Assembly: GCF_024808875.1 (NCBI RefSeq)
Contig: NZ_JANUCT010000015.1
Span: 1-64,000, forward strand
Direction of reading: 5' to 3'
DNA: 64,000 nucleotides
From: Methylohalomonas lacus
Lineage (GTDB): Bacteria > Pseudomonadota > Gammaproteobacteria > Methylohalomonadales > Methylohalomonadaceae
Position 1 is the first letter of the stretch, and each line of letters starts with the position of its first letter. The translations under genes were made by a program, and so were the position numbers. Below, piece after piece: positions 24,950 through 34,690 of the stretch. The notes under the pieces were generated by a model that searched no databases, was not told where the DNA came from, and saw nothing but the letters and a program-made list of their open reading frames with translations.

Positions 24950-26434
24950 TTAGTGGCCCATCAGCTGTTCAACGGCGTCGGGCTTGTCGTGCACCGCGAA
25001 CCGATCCACCAGGGTCGCGCTGGCCTCGTCCATACCGATGATCTCGACCTCGGTACCCTCACGCCGGAACTTTATCACGACCTTGTCCAGCGCGCTGATC
25101 GCGCTGATGTCCCAGAAGTGGGCCCGGGTGACATCGATGCGCACGCGCTCGATCACTTCCTTGAAGTCGAAACCGGCGACAAAACTGTCTGCCGAAGCGA
25201 AGAAGATCTGCCCCACCACCTGGTAATGCCGTGCCCGGCCCTCCTCGGTGATACTGGAACCGATATACAACACGCGACCCACCTTGCGGGCAAAGAACAG
25301 CGCACTAAGCAGTACACCGACCAGAACGCCCTTGGCCAGATCATGTGTTGTTACCGTCACGATGACCGTCGCGACCATGACGATGCTGGAGCTCAACGGA
25401 TGTGTGCGCAGGCTGACCAGTGACGACCAGCTGAAGGTACCGATCGCCACCATGATCATCACTGCCACCAGCGCCGCCATCGGGATCTGCTGCACCCAGT
25501 CGCCGAGAAAGACGACCATGACGAGCAGATAGATACCGGCCATCAATGACGACAGACGGCCACGACCGCCGGATTTGATGTTGATCACCGACTGGCCAAT
25601 CATGGCGCAACCGGCCATACCGCCGAAGAAACCGGAAACGATATTGGCCACACCCTGGCCGCCAGCCTCACGGTTCTTGTTACTGGGCGTGTCGGTCAGG
25701 TCGTCAACGATCGAAGCGGTCAGCAACGATTCCAGCAGACCCACCACGGTCAGCGTCAGCGAATACGGCAGGACGATAAGCAGGGTTTCCAGGTTCAACG
25801 GCACGTCCGGCAACAGGAATACCGGCAGACTGTCCGGCATCTCGCCCATGTCGCCGACCGTGCGGATATCCAGTCCCAGGGTCATCGCCACGGCGGTGAG
25901 TGCGACGATGCACACCAACGGCGACGGAATGGCGCGGGTAAGAAACGGGAACAGGTAAATGATGGCCAGCCCGGCGGCTGTCATGGCGTAGACCGGCCAG
26001 TCGACACCGGTCAGCTCCGGCAGCTGAGCCATGAAAATCAGTATGGCCAGCGCGTTCACGAAGCCGGTGATCACCGAGCGTGACACGAACTGCATCAGCG
26101 CACCGAGTTTCAAGACCCCGGCCAGGATCTGCAGCACGCCGGTGAGAATGGTCGCCACCAGCAGGTACTGCAGCCCATGCTCGCTGACCAGATCCACCAT
26201 CAGCAGGGCCATGGCGCCGGTGGCCGCCGAGATCATACCCGGCCGGCCGCCGGTAAAGGCGATCACGACCGCAATCGAGAACGAGGCGTACAGACCGACG
26301 CGGGGATCGACGCCGGCGATAATGGAAAACGCGACGGCTTCGGGGATCAGGGCCAGGGCAACAACAAGGCCGGCGATCAGGTCACCGCGCACGTTGCCCA
26401 GCCAGTCCTGGCGTATCGAGCAAGCGATATTCAA
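24950..26434 (-). CDS. SulP-family anion transporter with STAS domain
   Basis: A 494-residue membrane protein with an N-terminal transport core of about 12 helices and a C-terminal STAS domain (about 395-490). The family signature is [56 protein letters not shown] is also typical. Family members carry sulfate or bicarbonate, often with Na+; the substrate here cannot be read from sequence. It is the first gene of a two-gene unit with the universal stress protein. Confidence 0.9.
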   Translation of the reverse strand: MNIACSIRQDWLGNVRGDLIAGLVVALALIPEAVAFSIIAGVDPRVGLYASFSIAVVIAFTGGRPGMISAATGAMALLMVDLVSEHGLQYLLVATILTGVLQILAGVLKLGALMQFVSRSVITGFVNALAILIFMAQLPELTGVDWPVYAMTAAGLAIIYLFPFLTRAIPSPLVCIVALTAVAMTLGLDIRTVGDMGEMPDSLPVFLLPDVPLNLETLLIVLPYSLTLTVVGLLESLLTASIVDDLTDTPSNKNREAGGQGVANIVSGFFGGMAGCAMIGQSVINIKSGGRGRLSSLMAGIYLLVMVVFLGDWVQQIPMAALVAVMIMVAIGTFSWSSLVSLRTHPLSSSIVMVATVIVTVTTHDLAKGVLVGVLLSALFFARKVGRVLYIGSSITEEGRARHYQVVGQIFFASADSFVAGFDFKEVIERVRIDVTRAHFWDISAISALDKVVIKFRREGTEVEIIGMDEASATLVDRFAVHDKPDAVEQLMGH

Positions 26435-26811
26435 AACAAGTTGTTCCTGTGACCCGCCACAGCAGGCTGTGCACGGGCTGCGTTATGTGCGGATCGACCA
26501 GGCGATCAGCGGGTGAGCCAGGGGTGAACCGGGGAAGTCAGGCGGAATGGCGTGGCGACCGAGCGGCGCAACGCAGGCAGCAGTCCTTCACAATTCAACA
26601 TGATTGGTTATTAAAACGGCAGGCATTATACCTCAAATGCATCGTCGCCGGCGCCAATAAAGTCGGGTACTGACTGAAACAGTGTGTTTCCCGACAGTCG
26701 TCGGTGCTGCAAACCGGCACCAGCCAGGCCGGGTGTCGTTCAACAGCAGCCCGCCGATCTGGTATTCTGGGCCAATATCTGAACTTTAAACCGAAAACCG
26801 AGGATTTATCG
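26435..26811. promoter_or_regulatory. Divergent intergenic region (sulP / gly-rich protein gene)
   Basis: About 377 nt without a convincing gene. The part near 26590-26640 is AT-rich (ATGATTGGTTATTAAAAC) and may hold the sulP promoter on the minus strand. No repeat or terminator was seen. Confidence 0.35.
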
Positions 26812-27234
26812 ATGGCCGGACAGGAACTGCCCGAAATCAAGCTGGATGGCGACAGCCTCTACCAGGAAGAAATTTTCACCGATCGCCGTGTCGGCACACT
26901 CATGCGCATGACACCGGTCAACAAGGACGGCAGCCCGGACGACAGCCGCCAGGTGGTCTATGCCGGCAGTGCCTCGCTGATGACACCCATGGGATCGTTG
27001 CCGTTGCAGTTTGAAATCGAGGCCGACTCGATCGAGGACGCACTGGCCAAGTTCCCCGATGAAGCCAACAAGGCACTGGAACGCGCCCTCAAGGAAATCG
27101 AGGAAATGCGCCGCGAGCAGTCCGGCGGCGGTATCATCACGCCCGACAAGATGGGCGGCGGCCAGGGTGGCCTTGGGGGTCAGGGCGGCCTCGGCGGTCA
27201 GGGCGGCGGCGGCGGCGGTATCCAGATGCCGTGA
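26812..27234 (+). CDS. Hypothetical cytoplasmic protein with Gly-rich tail
   Basis: A 140-residue soluble protein of unknown function. A structured N-terminal part (PEIKLDGDSLYQEEIFTDRRVGTL...) is followed by a charged helix (ALERALKEIEEMRREQ) and a tail of about 30 residues made largely of Gly and Gln (GGQGG repeats). No signal peptide or membrane segment is seen. The ATG at 26812 is chosen; the open frame extends back to 26704 without a better start. Confidence 0.65.
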   Translation: MAGQELPEIKLDGDSLYQEEIFTDRRVGTLMRMTPVNKDGSPDDSRQVVYAGSASLMTPMGSLPLQFEIEADSIEDALAKFPDEANKALERALKEIEEMRREQSGGGIITPDKMGGGQGGLGGQGGLGGQGGGGGGIQMP

Positions 27235-27382
27235 TCGTACCGTGTCGCTCCCCGTACCTCGAAAAACGCGTTTCGGGGTACGGGTCCGGCGACAGTCATG
27301 AATATGTCAGTACACCACATGGCGGGTTTATCGTAATCCGCCATCCTGTCTGCCGCAGTTTGCCGGTATAATCCGTTTCCCC

Positions 27383-29284
27383 ATGTCACTGCTTACCATC
27401 GACGATATTTCCCTGGAGTTCGGCGACCTGCCGATCCTGCGCCATGCCAATCTGACGCTCGAACCCAATGAACGCGTCTGCCTGGTCGGCCGCAATGGTG
27501 CCGGCAAATCCACCCTGCTGAAACTGATCACCGGCGAGCAACAGCCGGACAGCGGCGAGATCCGCTATCGTCAGGCGCTGCGCATCAGTCAGCTGCAACA
27601 GGCATTGCCGAACGAGCTGAACCAGACGGTGCACGAGTTCGTCGCCGGCGGCCTGGTGCACCTCGGCGAGTTGATTCGCCAGTACCACCGGCTGTCGGAG
27701 CAGCCACTGGATGATCGCGGCCTGCGCGAACTCCAGGATCTGCAACACCGCATTGATGCCGAGGGCGGCTGGAATCTCGACCAGCGTGTCGAAACCATCC
27801 TGTCGGAACTCGACATTCCCGGCGACAAATACCTGAACGCGATGTCCGGCGGTTGGCAGCGGCGCGTCGGCCTAGCCCGCGCACTGGTCTCGAACCCGGA
27901 ACTGCTACTGCTGGACGAACCGACCAACCACCTGGACCTGGCCGCAATCCAGTGGCTGGAAGATCGCATCCGCAACTTCGCCGGCAGCGTGCTGTTCATT
28001 ACCCATGATCGCGCCTTCCTGCAGCGACTGGCGACGCGCATCGTCGAACTCGATCGCACCCGCTTGACCAGTTGGCCGGGCGACTACAGAAACTTCCTGA
28101 GGCGCAAGGAGGAAGCCCTGCACGCCGAGTCGCTGGACAAGCAGCAGTTCGAAAAGAAACTCGGTGAAGAGGAAGCCTGGATCCGCCAGGGCATCAAGGC
28201 ACGGCGCACCCGCAACGAGGGGCGGGTACGGGCGCTGGAAGCCATGCGCGAGGAATACGCCGAGCGCCAGAAACTCAAGCGCCAGTCAAAAGCACGTATC
28301 CACATCGAGGAATCTGACAACGAGTCCGGCCGCAAGGTCATCGAGCTGCACAGTGTCAGTCACGGTTACGGCGGCGAGCCACTGATTAACAAGCTGTCGC
28401 TCAAGGTCTTGCGCGGCGATCGCATCGGCCTGGTCGGCAACAATGGCGTCGGCAAGAGTACGTTGCTGAAGATCATGCTCGGTGAACTGACGCCCGACAG
28501 CGGCACGGTCAAGCTCGGCACCAATCTTGACACCGGTTACTTTGACCAGATGCGGCGCGAACTGGATCCGAACAAGACCATTGCCGAGGTGGTTGGCGAC
28601 GGCCGCGAGTACATCCGCATCGGCGGCAAGGACCGCCATGTCATCGGTTACCTGCGCGGTTTCCTGTTCAGTGCCAAGCGTGCCATGACGCCGGTACGCG
28701 CGTTGTCCGGCGGCGAGAAAAACCGCGTCATTCTGGCGCGGCTGTTCACCCGGCCGACCAACCTGCTGGTGCTCGACGAACCAACCAACGACCTGGACGT
28801 GGAAACGCTGGAAGTGCTGGAAGAAAAGCTGGTCGAATACCAGGGCACGTTGATCGTCGTCAGCCACGATCGCGAATTCCTCGACAATGCAGTCACCAGT
28901 GTACTGGCCTTTGAGGAAGGCGGACGCGTACAGAGCTATGCCGGTGGCTACAGCCAGTGGCTGAAGCACGGTCGCCGGTTAAAGGAAACCGACGACCTGA
29001 ACCGGGGCCGCAACGATGGCCCGGACGCCAGTGCCGACGCGACCGCGCCGGCGAAGCCGAAAAAACTCAGCTACAAGCACAAGCTCGAACTTGAGCAACT
29101 GCCGGATCGCATCGAGCAGCTGGAACAGCAGATCGCCGATCTGGAAAAACGCATCGCCGATCCGGAGTTCTACAATCAGGCCTTCGAAAAGGTGCAGCCG
29201 GTCATGGAGGAACTGAAGACGCGGCAGGCGGAACTCGACCAGGCGATGGCGCGCTGGGATGAACTCGAAAACCAGCAGGCCTGA
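27383..29284 (+). CDS. uup: ABC-F ATPase Uup
   Basis: A 633-residue soluble protein with two ABC cassettes: Walker A GRNGAGKST and GNNGVGKST, signatures MSGGWQRR and LSGGEKNR, Walker [14 protein letters not shown] and [14 protein letters not shown]-terminal coiled coil (about 560-630, LEQLPDRIEQLEQQIADLEKR) is diagnostic for Uup, which acts on ribosomes and affects transposon excision in E. coli. It is one of three ABC-F paralogues within 17 kb. Confidence 0.93.
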   Translation: MSLLTIDDISLEFGDLPILRHANLTLEPNERVCLVGRNGAGKSTLLKLITGEQQPDSGEIRYRQALRISQLQQALPNELNQTVHEFVAGGLVHLGELIRQYHRLSEQPLDDRGLRELQDLQHRIDAEGGWNLDQRVETILSELDIPGDKYLNAMSGGWQRRVGLARALVSNPELLLLDEPTNHLDLAAIQWLEDRIRNFAGSVLFITHDRAFLQRLATRIVELDRTRLTSWPGDYRNFLRRKEEALHAESLDKQQFEKKLGEEEAWIRQGIKARRTRNEGRVRALEAMREEYAERQKLKRQSKARIHIEESDNESGRKVIELHSVSHGYGGEPLINKLSLKVLRGDRIGLVGNNGVGKSTLLKIMLGELTPDSGTVKLGTNLDTGYFDQMRRELDPNKTIAEVVGDGREYIRIGGKDRHVIGYLRGFLFSAKRAMTPVRALSGGEKNRVILARLFTRPTNLLVLDEPTNDLDVETLEVLEEKLVEYQGTLIVVSHDREFLDNAVTSVLAFEEGGRVQSYAGGYSQWLKHGRRLKETDDLNRGRNDGPDASADATAPAKPKKLSYKHKLELEQLPDRIEQLEQQIADLEKRIADPEFYNQAFEKVQPVMEELKTRQAELDQAMARWDELENQQA

Positions 29285-29295
29285 GTCCGTCAGCT

Positions 29296-29910
29296 TCAGT
29301 CAGCAGACAGCCAGTCATCCGCTTCCTCCAACCAGTCCGCCTGCCAATGGGGACCGGCATAGATCAGTTCGTAGTGACTGCTGTCCCGATCCACGGCACG
29401 CAGCCGCAGCAGCACCCGGGTCTCATGATCACTGAAGTAACTCGACCAACGGCCGCAGCCATCATGCGCCAGACACTTGTTGAACTCGTAATACTCGGTG
29501 TATTTTTCCCGGCCACTGTACTCGGCGGTTTTATCGGCTGAACCGAAACGCTCGGCCAGAATGGCCTTGAGTTCATCGTAGCGCTGGCGGATCTTCTCGC
29601 CGGTACGATCGTTAGCGACGACCTGGCCGGTGACCTTGATGCCCTGCAGGCCGTTATCCGGTGTCAGCCAGAGCCGGTAACTTTCGCCATCACCGAGATC
29701 GCCCGGCAGGCTCCAGAGACGGTAAACGCGGACGCTGTCATGCTGCGCCACCGGATCCTGCAGTTCGACCCCATCGGTCGCCAGCGCCTCGCTGGTCATG
29801 CCCCAGCCAAGCCCGAAGGCGACACTGCGCTCGATCGGCACGATCTCGGCGGCCAGTGGCATTGATGCAAACCACAGCGCCAGCGCCGCCAATACAGGTT
29901 TTCCAGTCAT
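29296..29910 (-). CDS. Exported protein of unknown function
   Basis: A 204-residue protein with a short signal peptide (VLAALALWFASMPLAAE). The mature part has GLGWGMTSEALATDGVEL and a cysteine pair (KCLAHDGC) that may form a disulfide, suggesting a periplasmic location. No known domain is recognised. It converges on uup with an 11-nt gap. Confidence 0.65.
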   Translation of the reverse strand: MTGKPVLAALALWFASMPLAAEIVPIERSVAFGLGWGMTSEALATDGVELQDPVAQHDSVRVYRLWSLPGDLGDGESYRLWLTPDNGLQGIKVTGQVVANDRTGEKIRQRYDELKAILAERFGSADKTAEYSGREKYTEYYEFNKCLAHDGCGRWSSYFSDHETRVLLRLRAVDRDSSHYELIYAGPHWQADWLEEADDWLSAD

Positions 29911-30008
29911 ACACTTTTACGCGCGGGCTGCGGCCAGCAGCCACAGCGATTCCATTGAGGTGTTGGCGTATCCGACTCAAACGACACCGGATTGTTCGAC
30001 GCCGAATC

Positions 30009-30031
30009 AAAAAAAGGGCCCTGCCGGGCCC
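30009..30031 (-). terminator. Intrinsic terminator after hsp20
   Basis: GGGCCC/GGGCCC with a four-base loop at 30016-30031 is followed, on the minus strand, by seven Ts. It lies 26 nt after the Hsp20 stop. Confidence 0.9.
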
Positions 30032-30056
30032 TTCTGTCATATCGACCAGCGATCGC

Positions 30057-30506
30057 TTATGACTTGACTTCAATGCGTTTCGGCTTCGCCTTCTCGCTTT
30101 TTGCGATGACCACTTCGAGCGTACCGTTCTTGCCCTTGGCACTGATCTGCTCCGGATCAGCATAATTCGGCAGGGTGAAACGCCGCACGAAGGCGCCATA
30201 CTGCCGCTCGACGCGACGGTAGTCGTGCGGGTCAACGCTTTCCTCCTTGCGCTCCCCGCGAATGGTCAACACGTTGTTCTCCATGGTGACTTCGACATCC
30301 TTCGGGTCGATACCCGGCAGATCGGCACTGACACGGTAGGCATTCTCGTCCTCACGGATATCGACCGCCGGCAACCAGGTCCCCTGCGAAAGCTCCGGTG
30401 CGCGGCTGGCGATATCTCCCGTATCATCCAGGTCGCCGAACAGGGTATTGATGTCGTTGCGCATCTTTCTCAGTGCACCCCAGGGTTCATAATTCACCAG
30501 ATTCAT
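30057..30506 (-). CDS. Hsp20/alpha-crystallin small heat-shock protein
   Basis: A 149-residue holdase chaperone. The alpha-crystallin domain (about 45-140) includes DLPGIDPKDVEVTMENNVLTIRGER, typical of class A proteins, and the GTLEVVI strand near the C-terminus. The final IEV is the usual oligomer-anchoring motif. GGAGGTGAT lies just before the ATG at 30506. It is monocistronic with its own terminator. Confidence 0.93.
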   Translation of the reverse strand: MNLVNYEPWGALRKMRNDINTLFGDLDDTGDIASRAPELSQGTWLPAVDIREDENAYRVSADLPGIDPKDVEVTMENNVLTIRGERKEESVDPHDYRRVERQYGAFVRRFTLPNYADPEQISAKGKNGTLEVVIAKSEKAKPKRIEVKS

Positions 30507-30623
30507 CACTATCACCTCCGGTTCACGGAATTCGTTGCTTGTCTGTCTACGCGCAGAGATAGGGACGACGGTGATTTTTTCAAGGGCTGGGTGTAGCGCT
30601 GTCGAGCACGCCGGCGAACGGGA

Positions 30624-31001
30624 TCAATGGCCGTCGTGCTGGGCCTGCTCGTAGGCGCTACGCGCGGCCACCAGCGGCACCAGCCGATAGAGGCACCAGG
30701 TGAAGGTAATGGTAATGGCGGCGATCAGTCCGGGCATGCTGTCGAGCACGCTGGCAAAACCGCGACTATAGCCCATGATCACCGAGGTCAGCAGCATGAT
30801 TGCGGGTATCACCAGCAGATAGGTGAGGTAACGGACGATGTTGAAATTGATGTGGTACAGCCCGGCCCGGCTGTCGCCGGTATCACGGCGCCGGTCGCCG
30901 ATGCGCAGGCGATAGGCCAGCCCGAACAGTATTGGCAGGATCACCAAAGGCAGCATGAAGAACAGGGTATAACCCAATGTGGCGGACAGGAAATCCAGCA
31001 A
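30624..31001 (-). CDS. Four-helix inner-membrane protein of unknown function
   Basis: A 125-residue protein with about four hydrophobic helices (TLFFMLPLVILPILFGLAY; YLTYLLVIPAIMLLTSVIM; LIAAITITFTWCLYRLVPLV). Arg-rich loop RIGDRRRDTGDSR suggests a cytosolic turn. No family is recognised. Confidence 0.6.
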   Translation of the reverse strand: MLDFLSATLGYTLFFMLPLVILPILFGLAYRLRIGDRRRDTGDSRAGLYHINFNIVRYLTYLLVIPAIMLLTSVIMGYSRGFASVLDSMPGLIAAITITFTWCLYRLVPLVAARSAYEQAQHDGH

Positions 31002-31078
31002 GTTCGACTCCCGTGAGTGGCTAGATTGGCATTATAGGGTCAACCTCACTCAGGCCCAAGTCCCGCCGGGTGAATACA

Positions 31079-31100
31079 GGGACGGGCAGTGCCCCGTCCC
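31079..31100. terminator. GC-rich hairpin after the exported SnoaL-like gene
   Basis: GGGACGGG pairs with CCCGTCCC around a short loop, eight nt beyond the stop of the minus-strand gene at 31109. No T-run follows, so it may act with Rho or protect the mRNA end. A comparable GGGACGA hairpin follows the paralogous gene at 48765. Confidence 0.5.
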
Positions 31101-31108
31101 CGATCCGA

Positions 31109-31573
31109 TTATTGCCGCATGTTCCAGACATGGGAGCGCAACGACCACTCACCGTCATCACCCCGGTGGAAATGACTGCTGAGAATGCCGCCATAGACGG
31201 GCCGTTCGCCACCGTCACTCGCCGCGCCATGCGCCTGCCAGCGGGCTACCTGGTTCAGGCTGTCACCATCCCGGTGCGCGGCTATCACCTCGATACTGTG
31301 ATCATGCAGACCATTATCGAAAAAGCCCTGGAACAGGCCGGCAATATCATCACGCCCTTGCAGGGTTTCGCCATTGCCCGGTGAGACGATGGCCTGTGCA
31401 TCGTAGAGTTTCGCCAGCGCACTGGCATCCTGCCGATTAAAGGCGGCATCCCAAGCCGAATTAAGCTGGGCGGCGGTCTCCCTGGCATCGTCGGCATAAA
31501 CCGGTGCCACAGCCAGCAGGGCTGCAGCGGCCAGCATCGCGGTCAGCAGGCGGTTTAACTGTTTCCTAATCAT
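31109..31573 (-). CDS. Exported SnoaL/DUF4440-like protein
   Basis: A 154-residue NTF2-fold protein with a signal peptide (LTAMLAAAALLAVAPVYA). The domain shows LNSAWDAAFNRQDASALAKLYDAQAIVSPGNG and ends in WSLRSHVWNMRQ. It is a clear paralogue of the protein at 48765-49232 (shared order of motifs, same SHVWNM end). Function is unknown; the periplasmic location is inferred. AGGAG precedes the start by 6-7 nt. A LysR-type gene is divergent 120 nt away and may regulate it. Confidence 0.78.
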   Translation of the reverse strand: MIRKQLNRLLTAMLAAAALLAVAPVYADDARETAAQLNSAWDAAFNRQDASALAKLYDAQAIVSPGNGETLQGRDDIAGLFQGFFDNGLHDHSIEVIAAHRDGDSLNQVARWQAHGAASDGGERPVYGGILSSHFHRGDDGEWSLRSHVWNMRQ

Positions 31574-31664
31574 GACTCACTCCTTCGTACAGTTGCATAA
31601 CATGGGCGCCAAAATCGAAGCCCGGTTTGTGGGGTAACAGTTGTGCATTTTCGGCTCGCTAATG

Positions 31665-31687
31665 ATAATTTTCCAATATAAAATTAT
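31665..31687. promoter_or_regulatory. Inverted repeat, candidate LysR operator
   Basis: ATAATTTT-N7-AAAATTAT is a perfect 8-bp inverted repeat that contains the T-N11-A pattern of LysR regulators. It sits between the divergent lysR-type gene and the exported SnoaL-like gene, where such operators normally occur. Confidence 0.55.
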
Positions 31688-31693
31688 GCTTAA

Positions 31694-32611
31694 ATGATAT
31701 CCAATTTTTATCACGATCGGATCGAACTCAAGCACCTGCGCTCGTTCATGGCGATAGCCCGACTATTGAGCTTTCGCCGCGCAGCCGAACAACTCGGTGT
31801 CGCCCAGCCGGCGCTGTCCCGGCAGATGAACCAGCTCGAAACGGCCTTGGGCTGTCAGCTGTTCAACCGCGACCGGCAACGCACCCAGCTGACGGCCGCC
31901 GGCGAACACCTGCGGCAGGAGTTACCCGCTCTATTCGATCGGATCGCCTCGCTGGCCAAACAAACGCACCGAATCGCCAGCGGCCACACGGTGTCATTAC
32001 GAATCGGCTACGCCGCCGCGGCCATGTCCAGCTTTCTTCCTGCTGTTATTCGCAAACTGCATAAACACCTGGAAAACTGCGAATTCGAATTTACCGAAGC
32101 CACATCCGATCGTCTGATTGATGCCGTGCTCGCCGGTCACCTGGACACGGCGTTTATCCTTTACCGCCCGGATAATCCACTACTGAACATGATCCCGATC
32201 CGCGCTGAACAAACCGGTGTGGTATTGCCGGACGATCATCCGTTAACGCAGCAGCAGACGGTTACACTGAAAAGCCTGGAGAATGAAACCCTGATCCTGT
32301 TTCCCCGGGCCATGAATCCGGTGATGTATGACAACATCATCAGCGCCTGCCACGATGCCGGTTTCAGTCCTATGTCGGTACGTGAGGTGGCACCACGCTC
32401 GGTGGCCATCGGCCTGGTAGCTGCGGGTGTCGGGATTGCCACCATTTCCGAGTCTTTACGGCACACCTGTGTAAACGGAACAACCTACCGCCCGCTCACC
32501 CAGCCGGCTCCACTCATCGAGTTCAGCTGTATCAGTCGCAAGGAAAGTCAGGGCGAATGGTGGCAGCAGCTGACCGCGCTACTGCGCGAAGATCGGGCCG
32601 GTCAGCGGTGA
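31694..32611 (+). CDS. LysR-family transcriptional regulator
   Basis: A 305-residue regulator. The N-terminal winged helix has the family signature (LRSFMAIARLLSFRRAAEQLGVAQPALSRQMNQLE), followed by a periplasmic-binding-like effector domain from about residue 95. It is closest in style to the BenM/CbbR group (CISRKES near the end). The inducer is unknown. The start at 31694 lies only 7 nt after the AT-rich inverted repeat, which fits autoregulation. Confidence 0.9.
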   Translation: MISNFYHDRIELKHLRSFMAIARLLSFRRAAEQLGVAQPALSRQMNQLETALGCQLFNRDRQRTQLTAAGEHLRQELPALFDRIASLAKQTHRIASGHTVSLRIGYAAAAMSSFLPAVIRKLHKHLENCEFEFTEATSDRLIDAVLAGHLDTAFILYRPDNPLLNMIPIRAEQTGVVLPDDHPLTQQQTVTLKSLENETLILFPRAMNPVMYDNIISACHDAGFSPMSVREVAPRSVAIGLVAAGVGIATISESLRHTCVNGTTYRPLTQPAPLIEFSCISRKESQGEWWQQLTALLREDRAGQR

Positions 32612-32746
32612 CACCCGCAGCCGGACTTGCACGATCAGATGCTGTAACGTTGGCGACTATGCCTCATCTACAATAAACAGATATGTCGGCCAGTAAGCCG
32701 GACCGGCCGTGTCCAACTGGATGGACTCTCAACCCGGAGAATGATC

Positions 32747-33745
32747 ATGGCCAGAAGTATGCAACATAGATTATTGTCCCTGCTGGTGGCCATTGCCGTG
32801 GCCCTGCCCATCCTGGCACTGGCGCCGGCCGAGGCCCAGGCCCGTTATGGCAGCTATTTTTCGGTGGGCTACGGCCATTATGGTCACCATTACCACGGCT
32901 ACCACGATTTCCACCATCGCTACCGTTATCGTGGCTACGGCCATCGCTATCATGGTCATTATCGGCATTATTCACCCGGCTATCACAGCCGCTACTATTA
33001 CAAGCGTCGCCACGGCTATTCGCGCAGTTATTCCAGACATGACTACAATCCGCTTACTGCGCTGCTCGTAGCTCCGGCCTATCTCGCCCATGGTATCCTG
33101 AAAATGCCCGCAGTCATCGTGAACAGCCTGACGGACGGCCACAGCAGTTCGCCAACACGGACTTATTCCGATAACGCCGTCAGCCAGCAAAATCGCAATC
33201 AGTCGGCGGCACCTGACAACGCTGGCCAGCCTGATGATTTACTTGCCAATCCGGCCTGGGAAGCATTAGCGGCCGGTCACAATCGACTGGCGTTGCGCCA
33301 ATTCAGTCAGCAGGCGCAGCGTGTACCGCAGCAGTCCGAAGCCAGGATTGGCTATGCGCTCGCCAGTGCCCACCTCGGCGATCTGGACCGGGGCATATGG
33401 GCCGTCAAGCGGGCATTGCAGTACGATGCGGAAAGTTTGCACTATCTGCGACTGGATGAACCCCTGCGGCAAACGCTGGGGCCATTGCTGGATCACTATG
33501 AGCAGGAATACGGCGGCATAGCGGCGGCGGGTACCTATGATGCCGATGCAGCGGTAATGGTCGCCATGCTGAATTATCTCAATGACGATCTCGACAATGC
33601 GCGACGCACCCTCGCCGCTGTCGACCGTTCGCGTCAGGGCCCGGAACTGGCAAAACTGCGCCGCTTGCTTGATCAGCACCCGCCATCGGCTGAAGCAGCC
33701 GAAACAGCGGAAGTTCTGGCTGGCGCCGAGCCTGCCGAACGCTGA
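32747..33745 (+). CDS. Secreted His/Tyr/Gly-rich protein with TPR-like part
   Basis: A 332-residue exported protein. After a signal peptide (LSLLVAIAVALPILALAPAEAQA) comes a low-complexity segment of about 60 residues dominated by His, Tyr, Gly and Arg (YGHYGHHYHGY, HRYHGHYRHY), which could bind metal or pigment. A second half follows with helical repeats (WEALAAGHNRLALRQFSQQAQ; ARIGYALASAHLGDLDRGIWAVKRAL). The start at 32747 has CGGAGA 7 nt upstream. The role is unknown. Confidence 0.75.
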   Translation: MARSMQHRLLSLLVAIAVALPILALAPAEAQARYGSYFSVGYGHYGHHYHGYHDFHHRYRYRGYGHRYHGHYRHYSPGYHSRYYYKRRHGYSRSYSRHDYNPLTALLVAPAYLAHGILKMPAVIVNSLTDGHSSSPTRTYSDNAVSQQNRNQSAAPDNAGQPDDLLANPAWEALAAGHNRLALRQFSQQAQRVPQQSEARIGYALASAHLGDLDRGIWAVKRALQYDAESLHYLRLDEPLRQTLGPLLDHYEQEYGGIAAAGTYDADAAVMVAMLNYLNDDLDNARRTLAAVDRSRQGPELAKLRRLLDQHPPSAEAAETAEVLAGAEPAER

Positions 33746-33988
33746 AACAGATCACGTACAGCGATCACCATATTGGCCACATGATTTTTCCACATGGCGT
33801 AACACTGAAAAATTGTTCTGAATCGCTGAACCGAATTATATCAATGCGTATCCGGCTGCACGAGTTACACGAGCTACGGAATCTTTCAGCAACTGCTCCG
33901 TTCAATGCCAATCGATCCAGGCGGATGGAACGAATGGAACCTTAGCATCGTTCCATCAAAAATCCGGGAGCAGCTATCGGCATACCTT

Positions 33989-34117
33989 CTAGCGTTTCAG
34001 TTCACCGACTGTGATGCCATGGCTGTCCTTTCTGGCATTCTTGGCGGCGCGCTTTTCCTTCTGCGTTAATACCGGCTTTTTCTTGTCTTCCCGGTTTTTC
34101 TTGTGTTCCTTGGTCAT
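33989..34117 (-). CDS. Small basic protein (42 residues)
   Basis: The frame starts with ATG at 34117, has AGGAG 7 nt upstream and encodes 42 residues, 13 of them Lys (MTKEHKKNREDKKKP, then KEKRAAKNARKD) and ending in ITVGELKR. The charge suggests nucleic-acid or ribosome contact. The good ribosome site and the biased composition support a real gene. It was not compared with any database. Confidence 0.65.
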   Translation of the reverse strand: MTKEHKKNREDKKKPVLTQKEKRAAKNARKDSHGITVGELKR

Positions 34118-34289
34118 GGCATGCTCCTGGGCTTTGCCCATCGTTCCGACCCTGCCCGGCAGGGTCAACGATCCCCAGTATCACCCTATTCGCAGCGTCT
34201 GAATAGCTTTATTCACGCCACGTTGCCGTCCGCCGCCGGCTTCACTATGCTGGACTGGACAGGAATATCCCGGCGGGCGGCGAACAGGT

Positions 34290-34673
34290 ATGGCAGACAT
34301 GGACAAACGCGGCAAAGACAGCAACAGACTGGACAAACTGGTGGCCGAATCGCGCCGGGCGGCGGAACAGCGCGGCCACGGTTACCGCGAACAGGCGCTG
34401 AAAATGTACCCGTGGGTATGCGGCCGCTGCGGCCGTGAGTTCACGCGTGCCAACCTGCGTGAACTGACCGTGCATCACCGCAATCACGACCACGACTACA
34501 ATCCCGCCGACGGCAGCAACTGGGAACTGCTGTGCCTGTATTGCCACGACAACGAACACTCACGCCAGCTCGACCATGCCCACGGCGAACTGGCCGGCGG
34601 CGACACTGCCACGGCCGGCACGCATCAGCCGTTCGCCCAGCTCAAGGATCTGCTCAGGCGCGACGACGACTGA
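34290..34673 (+). CDS. yajD: YajD-like HNH nuclease-fold protein
   Basis: A 127-residue protein with an HNH domain: zinc pairs CGRCGREF and CLYCHDNEH, and a catalytic-type HHRNHDHDYNP between them. It is similar in size and order to E. coli YajD, whose function is unknown. No restriction or mobile genes accompany it, so a stand-alone housekeeping role is more likely than an intron endonuclease. Confidence 0.85.
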   Translation: MADMDKRGKDSNRLDKLVAESRRAAEQRGHGYREQALKMYPWVCGRCGREFTRANLRELTVHHRNHDHDYNPADGSNWELLCLYCHDNEHSRQLDHAHGELAGGDTATAGTHQPFAQLKDLLRRDDD

Positions 34674-34690
34674 GCAGCCGGACAGACACC

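Noticed and set aside
34290-34673. HNH protein as homing endonuclease or restriction enzyme
   Set aside because: It matches stand-alone YajD in size and order, without intron, methylase or phage neighbours.
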